Source: Acidiferrobacter sp. (GTDB taxonomy: Bacteria; Pseudomonadota; Gammaproteobacteria; Arenicellales; UBA868). Taken from it: a stretch of 5,307 bases of DNA. The notes under the pieces are model-generated. The model did no database searches. It saw only the letters and a list, made by a program, of their open reading frames with translations, and was not told the DNA's origin. A program made the translations under genes and the position numbers. The stretch covers positions 1 through 5,307 of the forward strand of contig NZKZ01000161.1 of NCBI GenBank assembly GCA_002694065.1. The letters run 5' to 3'. Shown here one piece after another: positions 1 to 5,307 of this stretch; position 1 is the stretch's first letter; the number at the start of each line of letters is the position of its first letter.

Positions 1-4
1 ATTT

Positions 5-1252
5 GTGACAACCGCTAAAGACTCTTCAAAAGACGCCTCCGATGCGACATCCGTGGCCGAGCCAGCGGGTCCGGATTCAATGAGCGTGTCGTCGGCTGTG
101 CCCGCGGTTTCAACACCAGCCAAAGACCCCGCCAAGGCGCATTGGGCCGTCTATTTGGCTTTGATTCTCGCTATTTTAGGTGTCGGCCTCAGTGTTTACA
201 CCTGGTACGTCACTCAGGTCGCCGGCCAGCTCGAGGCAGGCCGTGAACTGGGTCGTCTTGACGGAGTAGACCGAGAACTTACCCGTCTTGTGACCGAGCA
301 ATCCGGCCTGCAGGTCAGGATTGATGCCGCGCTCAGTCAAAATCTTGACGATAAGCGCGAAGTGCTCGAGAGCATCGAAGCAGCTCAATCTGAGTTGGAT
401 GCAAGGTTCAAGTCATTGGCGGACGAGCAGGAAGGTGCCCTTGCTCGGCAGAATGACGAGATCTCGTCTCTGGCGGGCACGCTGGCCGCGACCCGTACGC
501 AACTGGGGTCCGTCGAGGAAGACTGGACGCTTCGAGAAGTTGCGCATCTATTATTGCTGGCAAATCAGCGACTCAGTTTGCTTGGAGATGCGGAACTGGC
601 AAAGCGGGCGCTGACCCTCGCTGACGATCGACTTCGCTCGGTTGCCGATCCTGCAATATTGGAAGTCCGAAGAGCCCTCTCTCAAGAGCTTAGCGCCCTT
701 GAGCGAGTACAGTTGTCGGATATTTCAGGCATCGCACTGGATCTTTCCTCTCTCGTACAGACGGTGTCTGCTTTGCCGCTTAAAGGCGACGGGGATCGCC
801 CAGACTGGATTGCCGATGCGCAGGCCGATCAAAGTGGAAAGGACAGCTCGACCGCTTCGTCAGTCGACAAGGACAAGCCAGGTTTTTTTGCCGCATGGAT
901 GAGCCGTCTAGCGGATGATCTTGGAAGTCTTATACGGGTACGTCGGGTCGACGAGACTCAGTCGCCCAAGCTCGACAACAGTGAGCGCTTTCTCGCGTTT
1001 GAAAATCTTCGCTTGCATCTTTTGGTTGCCCAACTGGCGGTATTGCGTAGTGATCAGGCGGTTTACGAAGAAAACCTGACGACAGCCCGCACCTGGCTCA
1101 ATGACTACTTTGAGTCATCCTCCGAATCGCAGCGATTTGATGCGAGATTGTCAGAGCTGATGCAGATCGACATCGCTCAGGAGCTGCCCGATATATCCGA
1201 ATCCTTAACCCTGTTGCGCAGCCAAATTGGCGCAAGGACCCCGACTGAGTGA
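5..1252 (+). CDS. hemX: HemX-like inner-membrane protein of the haem operon
   Basis: This is a 415-residue protein of the HemX family, encoded next to the uroporphyrinogen III synthase gene in gammaproteobacteria. Visible parts in order: an Ala/Ser/Asp-rich, probably disordered cytoplasmic tail (residues 1-45); one membrane helix (about 47-70, from WAVYLALILAILGVG); a long heptad-like coiled coil (about 75-170); a helical domain opening with WTLREVAHLLLLANQRL (174-190); a polar linker (about 260-295); and a conserved-looking ENLRLHLLVAQLAVLRSD segment (333-350). Database entries often call this family uroporphyrin-III C-methyltransferase, but I see no SAM-binding methyltransferase domain, so that activity should not be assumed; the precise role is unsettled. 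The start is the GTG at 5. The frame is open to the window edge, so a more upstream start is possible, and an ATG at 80 is an alternative. The GTG is preferred because it sits in a GTGA like the one used by the next gene. Confidence 0.88.
   Translation: MTTAKDSSKDASDATSVAEPAGPDSMSVSSAVPAVSTPAKDPAKAHWAVYLALILAILGVGLSVYTWYVTQVAGQLEAGRELGRLDGVDRELTRLVTEQSGLQVRIDAALSQNLDDKREVLESIEAAQSELDARFKSLADEQEGALARQNDEISSLAGTLAATRTQLGSVEEDWTLREVAHLLLLANQRLSLLGDAELAKRALTLADDRLRSVADPAILEVRRALSQELSALERVQLSDISGIALDLSSLVQTVSALPLKGDGDRPDWIADAQADQSGKDSSTASSVDKDKPGFFAAWMSRLADDLGSLIRVRRVDETQSPKLDNSERFLAFENLRLHLLVAQLAVLRSDQAVYEENLTTARTWLNDYFESSSESQRFDARLSELMQIDIAQELPDISESLTLLRSQIGARTPTE
1234..1252 (+). promoter_or_regulatory. 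hemY ribosome binding site and GTGA stop-start overlap
   Basis: An AAGGA sequence at 1234-1238 lies inside the end of hemX, 10 bases before the hemY GTG. The GTG (1249-1251) shares bases with the hemX stop TGA (1250-1252). This layout implies co-transcription and probably translational coupling of the two membrane proteins. Confidence 0.75.
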
Positions 1253-2493
1253 CGGCAATCGTCCTGGTACTGACGGCACTGGCCGTCGCACTCACCCTGG
1301 GACTGCTGGCGCGTGAGGATCCCGGCTATGTGCTTATTTCCCGATGGCCCTATGAGATCGAAGTCTCTTTGGCGCTTTTCCTCGCAGGACTGGCAGTTGG
1401 ACTCGTTGCCGTTTATTTCCTGATCAGAATCCTGTTTCGTATTTTCCGTGCCCCACGCGATCTTCACCACTGGCAAGCACGCCGACGGCACGCTCAGGCC
1501 GATCGCGCAACTTTGACCGGTTATGCGCGCCTGATCGAGGGTGAGTGGGAGGAAGCGGAAATTGCGCTGAATGAGGGTCTGGGTCGGGGCAGTACACCAT
1601 TGCTGCAGTATCTCGGTGCCGCCTATGCGGCCCAGCAGCGGGGTGATTTTGAGGCCAGGGATCGGTACCTGGTCACCGCTCGTGAGCAGGATCCGGACCA
1701 TCTTGAAGCCATTGAAATTACCCGGGCCCGGTTGCTTGAGCGGGCTGGGCAGATTGATGAGGCGAGAGGTGTGCTCGAACAGCTTCATGAGCAGGGCGTG
1801 CGCCACCGGGCAGTCCAAAGAATGTTATTGGGCCTAATGCGAACGCAGCACGATTGGCTAGCCCTTGAGCTTTTGCTAAAGCGGGATCGAGATCTTCGTG
1901 CATTGCCCCGGGCTGAGCTCGATATGCTGCGCCAAGAGATACAGGTCCAGCGTCTTGTCAAAGCAGATGATTCAGGATCAGCCTGGACGAAATTGACGCG
2001 CCGGCAAAGAAAAGACCCGGTCCTGCAGGCTGCCCACGCCCGGGCCCTGATTAATTCGGGAGAAGGGACTGCGGCTGAACAGTTTCTGCGCAAGTGCATC
2101 GTGCGCCAGTGGGATTCAGAGTTGGTGAGACTTTACGGGCACGCCCATTCGCAGCAGATTGATGAGCAGTTACGTCGCGCAGAGCAATGGGAGCAGGGTC
2201 ATAAAGAGGACCCCGATCTGTTGATGACCCTGGCACGATTACACCTGGCGAATCGAGATCGTGATAAGGCGCGGGATCATCTTCTCAAAGCCGTCCGCCT
2301 GGGCGGGTCACGAGAGGAATATCTGGAGCTGGGTTTACTGCTGGAGTCGATGGGGGAATCGGATAAAGCACTGCAATGCTACCGCCGCGGCCTGCAGTCG
2401 GCCGAGTCGAAAGATGTGCCACAATTATTAAGGGAGTCGGCAACTGCCGAGGGAGAGTTGATTCCGCTTCCTTCTACAGAGCAGCGTCCTTAA
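1249..2493 (+). CDS. hemY: HemY, TPR-containing membrane protein of the haem operon
   Basis: This is a 414-residue protein of the proteobacterial HemY family. Two membrane helices lie at the N-terminus (about residues 3-20 and 38-64), separated by the short segment AREDPGYVLISRWPYEIEVS, whose GYVLI and IE-S pattern is typical of the HemY_N domain. The rest is helical with tetratricopeptide-like repeats, clearest around 117-150 (YLGAAYAAQQRGDFEARDRY), 151-182, 323-352 and 356-385. The length fits the family, which is about 400 residues in E. coli. It is thought to act at the inner membrane in late tetrapyrrole synthesis or protoporphyrin handling, but its reaction is not established. It is unrelated to the Bacillus flavoprotein also called HemY, and no FAD motif is present. 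The GTG start overlaps the hemX stop, and the first membrane helix begins directly after it, as in other members. The gene ends 41 bases before the convergent reductase gene. Confidence 0.93.
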   Translation: MTAIVLVLTALAVALTLGLLAREDPGYVLISRWPYEIEVSLALFLAGLAVGLVAVYFLIRILFRIFRAPRDLHHWQARRRHAQADRATLTGYARLIEGEWEEAEIALNEGLGRGSTPLLQYLGAAYAAQQRGDFEARDRYLVTAREQDPDHLEAIEITRARLLERAGQIDEARGVLEQLHEQGVRHRAVQRMLLGLMRTQHDWLALELLLKRDRDLRALPRAELDMLRQEIQVQRLVKADDSGSAWTKLTRRQRKDPVLQAAHARALINSGEGTAAEQFLRKCIVRQWDSELVRLYGHAHSQQIDEQLRRAEQWEQGHKEDPDLLMTLARLHLANRDRDKARDHLLKAVRLGGSREEYLELGLLLESMGESDKALQCYRRGLQSAESKDVPQLLRESATAEGELIPLPSTEQRP

Positions 2494-2518
2494 AAAATCC
2501 GGACGCGTTGGGATCTTT
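2494..2518. terminator. weak candidate terminator between convergent genes
   Basis: Just after the hemY stop, ATCC (2497-2500) can pair with GGAT (2511-2514) around a 10-base loop, with an A run before and CTTT after. Transcripts ending here on either strand would be expected, since hemY and the reductase gene converge on this 41-base gap. The stem is only 4 pairs, extendable to 7 with a bulge, so it is not a convincing intrinsic terminator and is listed only as the best candidate in the gap. Confidence 0.2.
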
Positions 2519-2534
2519 GCGCGGCTTGTTCGCC

Positions 2535-3554
2535 TTACTCTGCGTCCGCCGTGAACTCGAAAGAATCAAAGAATAGCCTCTCAGGGTTAAGGCCATGGGC
2601 GGGATACGTGTTTCTCAGGGCCTCAATCATCGGCGGCGGGCCGCTCGCGTACACTTCAAAATCATTAAGTTCCGGATGTTGCCGCAACACGACTTCGTGT
2701 ACGAATCCGGTTTCCCCTTGCCAATTGTCCTCGGCTTTGGGCTCCGACAGGACCGGTGTGTAACTCAGGTTGCGATGGGTATCGGACCAGCCCCTCACTT
2801 CATTGTCGAGATACAAGTCTTCCATTGAGCGCACCCCCCAGAAAAGATGAAACTCGCGATCTGGAAATTTGTCCAGGGCGACATCCAGTATCGCCTTTAA
2901 GGGAGCAAGACCGGTGCCGCCTCCGACCATAATCACCGGATGGGTTTCTTCCTCTCTCAGAAAAAAGGTTCCCAGCGGTCCCTGAAACCGCAGAAGATCA
3001 CGGGCTTTCATGGTTGTGAAGACTTGTTCGGTAAAATGCCCATCCGGCACCCGTCGTACATGGAGTTGCAAATCTTCGCCTTCGGTTGCTGCATTGGCGA
3101 TCGAAAAACTGCGGCGTCGGCCATCGCGCAGCAGAATATCAATGTATTGACCGGGAAGGTATTGAAGGGTCTGGTTCTGCGGCAACTTCAGCTGTACGAC
3201 CATGACGTCGTGGCTGACTTTTTCAAGATGGACGACCCGGCAGGGTAAGGTGCGGATGGTCATTGCTGATCCCGGCGGCAACTCATTGGCCTCAATCACA
3301 ATGTCGCTCTGGGGTTTTGCTTGGCAGAGCAGAATGCTCCCAGCGGCTTTTTCGCTCTCGGAGAGCGCGCCCACCGCGTAGTCCCCAGGGTCAACTTCTC
3401 CCGAGATAAGGCGTGCTTTGCAGCTGCCGCAGGAACCGCTTCGACAGCTATAGCTGAAGGCCCGGCTTTGACGCATTGCTGCGTCGAGCACGGTTTCGGT
3501 GTTTTCCACCGGGAACGAATGCCCGGTTTTCTGATTGGTTACCTGAAAGGCCAT
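2535..3554 (-). CDS. [2Fe-2S] ferredoxin / FAD / NAD(P)H oxidoreductase
   Basis: This 339-residue soluble reductase passes electrons from NAD(P)H through FAD to a [2Fe-2S] cluster. The N-terminal ferredoxin domain (about 1-92) carries cluster ligands C37, C42, C45 and C77 in the plant-type spacing CX4CX2C...C. The FAD-binding barrel (about 100-197) has RRRSFSIAN (146-154), matching the RxYS-type flavin motif, and GPLGTF (192-197). The NAD(P)H domain has GGGTGLAP (211-218) and ASGPPPM (303-309). In that last motif a serine (S304) sits where many relatives have cysteine. The order matches oxygenase reductases (BenC/XylA type) and the proteins usually annotated CDP-6-deoxy-delta-3,4-glucoseen reductase (AscD-like). 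No sugar-dideoxy or oxygenase genes are in the window, so the specific substrate name should not be transferred. The ATG at 3554 fits the family N-terminus, but no Shine-Dalgarno sequence precedes it. The gene is convergent with hemY and divergent from mutM. Confidence 0.93.
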   Translation of the reverse strand: MAFQVTNQKTGHSFPVENTETVLDAAMRQSRAFSYSCRSGSCGSCKARLISGEVDPGDYAVGALSESEKAAGSILLCQAKPQSDIVIEANELPPGSAMTIRTLPCRVVHLEKVSHDVMVVQLKLPQNQTLQYLPGQYIDILLRDGRRRSFSIANAATEGEDLQLHVRRVPDGHFTEQVFTTMKARDLLRFQGPLGTFFLREEETHPVIMVGGGTGLAPLKAILDVALDKFPDREFHLFWGVRSMEDLYLDNEVRGWSDTHRNLSYTPVLSEPKAEDNWQGETGFVHEVVLRQHPELNDFEVYASGPPPMIEALRNTYPAHGLNPERLFFDSFEFTADAE

Positions 3555-3600
3555 AATTGGCAGTGAGTGTAGAGTTCAGATTTGCTTGTATTTTCGCATG

Positions 3601-3622
3601 CCGTCGGGTGAAGACGCGACGG
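3601..3622. repeat. 6-base dyad CCGTCG...CGACGG
   Basis: CCGTCG (3601-3606) and CGACGG (3617-3622) are perfect reverse complements around a 10-base spacer. The centre-to-centre distance of 16 bases is in the range of dimeric repressor sites. There is no poly-T tract, so it does not look like a terminator. It lies about midway in the divergent region. A random dyad is a real possibility. Confidence 0.3.
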
Positions 3623-3634
3623 ATGTGGCGCAGA

Positions 3635-3651
3635 CGATAAGCGGAGTATCG
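3635..3651. repeat. 5-base dyad CGATA...TATCG
   Basis: CGATA (3635-3639) and TATCG (3647-3651) are reverse complements around a 7-base spacer, 13 bases to the right of the neighbouring CCGTCG dyad. It is short enough to be chance and is recorded because it adds to the symmetry of this intergenic region. Confidence 0.2.
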
Positions 3652-3706
3652 ACTTGAGAACATTTCAAAAGGTCCAGAAGGGGTACTCGGTTGATCACTG
3701 CCATGC

Positions 3707-3714
3707 GGGGAGGT
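3707..3714 (+). promoter_or_regulatory. mutM ribosome binding site
   Basis: GGGGAGGT lies directly before the mutM GTG at 3718. The GGAGGT core is a full anti-Shine-Dalgarno match, but it leaves a spacer of only 3 bases, shorter than usual. It supports initiation at 3718 rather than at the upstream in-frame TTG (3691) or ATG (3703), which have no purine-rich sequence at a suitable distance. Confidence 0.65.
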
Positions 3715-3717
3715 CGG

Positions 3718-4533
3718 GTGCCGGAACTTCCTGAAGTAGAAACGACCGTGCGAGGAGTGCGTCCGGCGGTGGTAGATCGAAGAATTGAAGCGGTGCGGGT
3801 CCGCGAACGGCGCCTTCGCTGGCCGGTGTCACGTGGATTGAGTAGCATCCTTGCCCAAAAGCGAGTGGTTACTGTCAGTCGTCGAGCCAAGTACATACTG
3901 CTGAACTTCAGTCATGGAACCTTGATGATTCATTTGGGAATGTCAGGGCGCCTGCGCGTCGTGCCGGCAGATACCCCTTACGTCAAACATGACCACGTCG
4001 ATCTGGTATTCGACTCTGGAAGAGCGCTGCGGTTTCATGATCCACGACGTTTCGGCAGCGTGCTCTGGGTGGCGGAGGATTACCGCAACAGCAGGTTGAT
4101 CAAAGGATTAGGTCCGGAACCGTTTGACCCCGAATTAACAGGCGCATTCTTGCATCGGGTCTCCCGCAGGAGAAAAACCAGTATCAAACAATTTGTGATG
4201 GATAGCCGCATTGTTGTCGGCGTGGGTAACATTTATGCCAGTGAGTCCCTTTTTCGCGCTGGAATCCGGCCGGGACGGGCCGCGGGTCGGGTAACGCTGT
4301 CGCAGTATGAGGGGTTGCTGGACGCGATCAGACAAGTCCTGTCGGAAGCGATCGAGGCAGGGGGGACTACACTGCGGGATTATTCCAGAGTGACGGGTGA
4401 GCCGGGATATTTCGAGCAGTCGCTCGATGTTTATGAGCGTGCAGGCCGCCCTTGTGTAAACTGTGCGACTCCTATCCGGAGGAAAGTGATCGGCCAAAGG
4501 GCCTCCTACTATTGTCCGCGATGCCAGAGCTGA
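3718..4533 (+). CDS. mutM: formamidopyrimidine-DNA glycosylase MutM/Fpg
   Basis: This enzyme excises 8-oxoguanine and formamidopyrimidines from DNA and nicks the resulting abasic site by beta/delta elimination. The protein has 271 residues, a normal family length. It begins MPELPEVETT: after Met removal the proline is the catalytic nucleophile, followed by the essential glutamate (E3). Further signatures are the RRAKY lysine (K58), HLGMSG (72-77), KHDHVDLV, DPRRFG (108-113), VGVGNIYASESLF with N171 in the helix-two-turn-helix region, and a C-terminal zinc finger with C246, C249, C266 and C269 (CX2CX16CX2C). All key residues are present, so it should be active. The GTG at 3718 is chosen because any earlier start would bury the proline. 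The next gene follows after 63 bases. Endonuclease VIII (Nei) is excluded by the PELPEVE start and the overall match to Fpg. Confidence 0.97.
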   Translation: MPELPEVETTVRGVRPAVVDRRIEAVRVRERRLRWPVSRGLSSILAQKRVVTVSRRAKYILLNFSHGTLMIHLGMSGRLRVVPADTPYVKHDHVDLVFDSGRALRFHDPRRFGSVLWVAEDYRNSRLIKGLGPEPFDPELTGAFLHRVSRRRKTSIKQFVMDSRIVVGVGNIYASESLFRAGIRPGRAAGRVTLSQYEGLLDAIRQVLSEAIEAGGTTLRDYSRVTGEPGYFEQSLDVYERAGRPCVNCATPIRRKVIGQRASYYCPRCQS

Positions 4534-4583
4534 CATTGAAGGCCGCAAGCCTCGCTTAAGCAAAACGGAGGCAATTGGGAACT

Positions 4584-4587
4584 AGGA
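4584..4587 (+). promoter_or_regulatory. likely ribosome binding site of the class V enzyme gene
   Basis: AGGA at 4584-4587 is 9 bases before the ATG at 4597. A stronger GGAGG lies at 4567-4571 but is 25 bases from that ATG, too far to serve it directly. A 6-codon reading frame (ATG 4587, stop TGA 4605-4607) overlaps the start of the gene. Confidence 0.45.
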
Positions 4588-4596
4588 TGAATATCT

Positions 4597-5307
4597 ATGG
4601 AACTTGATGTGGATTTTGTACGTGCGCAGTTTCCAGCGTTTTCGGCTGAGGAAACTCGCGACTGGGCATTTTTTGAAAATGCGGGCGGGTCTTACGTGCC
4701 GGCTACCGTTTCCGATCGCCTGGCACGGTTTTTTGTTGATCACAAGGTGCAGCCCTATGGGGCATTCGCTCTGTCAAAGCAGGCGGGTGAAGAGATGGAT
4801 GAGTCGTACGCTGCGATCGCTTCGCTCATTAATGCGGCTGAGGATGAGATTACGATCGGACCCTCAACAACACTGAATTTTTATATTCTTGCTCAGAGTT
4901 TGAGACACCTGTTGCGTGTCGGCGATGAGATCGTGGTGACTAATCAGGATCATGAGGCCAATATCGGTTGCTGGCGGCGCCTGTCTGAGCACGGCATTGT
5001 TATCCGTGAGTGGCGTGTCGGCAAAGCTGATGGTGAATTGGATCTCAATGACCTTGAGGAGTTGATTTCAGATAAAACCCGGATCGTGTGCTGTACCTTG
5101 TGCTCCAACCTGGTGGGCACCCACAATGACATGGCGGCGATCGCCGAGATGGCGCATCGAGTGGGCGCGCTGGTGGTGGCGGACGGCGTGTCTTATGCAC
5201 CCCATGTCATTCCTGACATGAAGACGCTGGGCGTGGACTTTTATGCCTACAGCACCTACAAGACTTTCGGCACACATCAGGGGGTGTTGTGGGGCTCCAG
5301 TGAGGCG
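4597..5307 (+). CDS. class V PLP-dependent enzyme, cysteine desulfurase-like (3' end cut off)
   Basis: These are the first 237 codons of an open frame that runs off the window, probably a little over half of a roughly 400-residue protein. It has the aminotransferase class V fold: FFENAGGSYVPATV near the N-terminus (25-38), the phosphate-contact region GPSTT (88-92), GDEIVVTNQDHEAN (109-122) with H119 as the likely PLP-stacking residue, CSNLVGTHND (169-178), D196 in ADGVSYAPH as the PLP-nitrogen aspartate, and STYKTFGTHQGVLW (219-232) with K222 as the Schiff-base lysine. The DHEAN and DGVxYAPH versions resemble the cysteine-desulfurase-like group related to Vibrio VC1184 more than IscS or SufS, where DGAQ is usual. 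The segment that would carry a catalytic cysteine is outside the window, so desulfurase activity cannot be judged; a lyase or aminotransferase role is equally possible. It may be co-transcribed with mutM. Confidence 0.9.
   Translation, partial: MELDVDFVRAQFPAFSAEETRDWAFFENAGGSYVPATVSDRLARFFVDHKVQPYGAFALSKQAGEEMDESYAAIASLINAAEDEITIGPSTTLNFYILAQSLRHLLRVGDEIVVTNQDHEANIGCWRRLSEHGIVIREWRVGKADGELDLNDLEELISDKTRIVCCTLCSNLVGTHNDMAAIAEMAHRVGALVVADGVSYAPHVIPDMKTLGVDFYAYSTYKTFGTHQGVLWGSSEA

Larger units (their letters stand above)
3558..3703. repeat. 9-base inverted repeat flanking the divergent region
   Basis: TGGCAGTGA at 3558-3566 is the exact reverse complement of TCACTGCCA at 3695-3703. Read in each gene's own direction, TCACTGCCA therefore stands just ahead of both starts: 3 bases before the reductase ATG and 14 bases before the mutM GTG. 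It could be a shared operator or leader element, or chance. By a rough estimate, a 9-base match somewhere in a region this size turns up in about one case in twenty. Confidence 0.4.
3555..3717. other. divergent intergenic region, reductase / mutM
   Basis: These 163 bases separate the two divergent starts and must hold at least one promoter unless both genes are read from further away. I looked for -35/-10 pairs on both strands and found only poor matches, for example TTGAGA at 3654-3659 with no good -10 box 16-18 bases downstream. The content that can be pointed to is three short inverted repeats, listed separately. Frames reading through the region show no recognisable protein. Confidence 0.6.

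Noticed and set aside
5..1252. Annotation of hemX as uroporphyrinogen-III C-methyltransferase.
   Set aside because: The protein is a single-pass membrane coiled-coil protein with no visible SAM-binding domain; the name is a common inherited label for the family.
1177..1818. A 213-codon open frame on the minus strand opposite the end of hemX and the first part of hemY.
   Set aside because: It is antisense to two well-supported genes, its translation has no recognisable domain, and it crosses the hemX/hemY junction. It is a shadow of the coding strand.
2940..3248. A 102-codon plus-strand open frame opposite the FAD domain of the reductase.
   Set aside because: The minus strand here encodes the conserved flavin motifs; the plus-strand translation shows no family features.
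3654..3687. TTGAGA as a -35 box for mutM with GGTACT as a -10 box.
   Set aside because: The spacing is 22 bases and the -10 match is poor; it is not a credible sigma-70 promoter.
3576..3896. A 106-codon minus-strand frame covering the intergenic region and the start of mutM.
   Set aside because: The translation is Arg/Thr/Ser-rich with no motif, and it overlaps the mutM catalytic N-terminus. It does not account for the intergenic region as a gene.
4547..4560. Possible terminator hairpin after mutM (AAGC-ctc-GCTT, followed by AAG).
   Set aside because: The stem has only four pairs and no T run follows, so it is not an intrinsic terminator. Read-through into the next gene is plausible.
4135..4563. 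A 142-codon minus-strand open frame opposite the 3' half of mutM.
   Set aside because: It is wholly antisense to a gene with complete catalytic motifs and resembles no known protein.

Overview
The window looks like an ordinary chromosomal segment of a gammaproteobacterium. The main reason is the adjacent pair hemX-hemY, which in that class follows hemC and hemD in the haem biosynthesis operon. The predicted proteins also resemble gammaproteobacterial versions; HemY and MutM in particular share long motifs with the Escherichia coli proteins as I remember them. The genus cannot be named from the sequence alone. Coding density is high. I see no tRNA, rRNA, CRISPR array, insertion sequence, phage gene or attachment site.

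Layout from left to right. (1) Positions 5-2493, plus strand: hemX and hemY, two inner-membrane proteins, overlapping by 4 bases (GTGA). The first bases of the window suggest that hemX overlaps its upstream neighbour, probably hemD, in the same way. (2) Positions 2535-3554, minus strand and convergent with hemY: a two-part iron-sulfur/flavin reductase, with a plant-type [2Fe-2S] ferredoxin domain followed by FAD- and NAD(P)H-binding domains. (3) Positions 3555-3717: a 163-base divergent gene-free region with three short inverted repeats and no promoter I would defend. (4) Positions 3718-4533, plus strand: mutM (fpg), the 8-oxoguanine DNA glycosylase. Its true start is fixed by the N-terminal proline that the enzyme uses as its nucleophile. 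(5) Position 4597 to the window end, plus strand: the first 237 codons of a class V PLP-dependent enzyme of the cysteine-desulfurase-like type, cut off by the window edge.

The genes do not form one pathway. hemX-hemY belong to the tetrapyrrole operon. The reductase is a stand-alone electron-transfer protein with no visible partner oxygenase. mutM is DNA repair. The class V enzyme may be read with mutM, since only 63 bases separate them and no terminator is visible, but nothing links them functionally.

I looked for a new system and did not find one. The points most worth a second look are the shared 9-base sequence ahead of both divergent genes, the start-codon arrangements (double GTGA overlap, mutM GTG start, a reductase start with no visible ribosome binding site) and the atypical active-site residues of the truncated class V enzyme.
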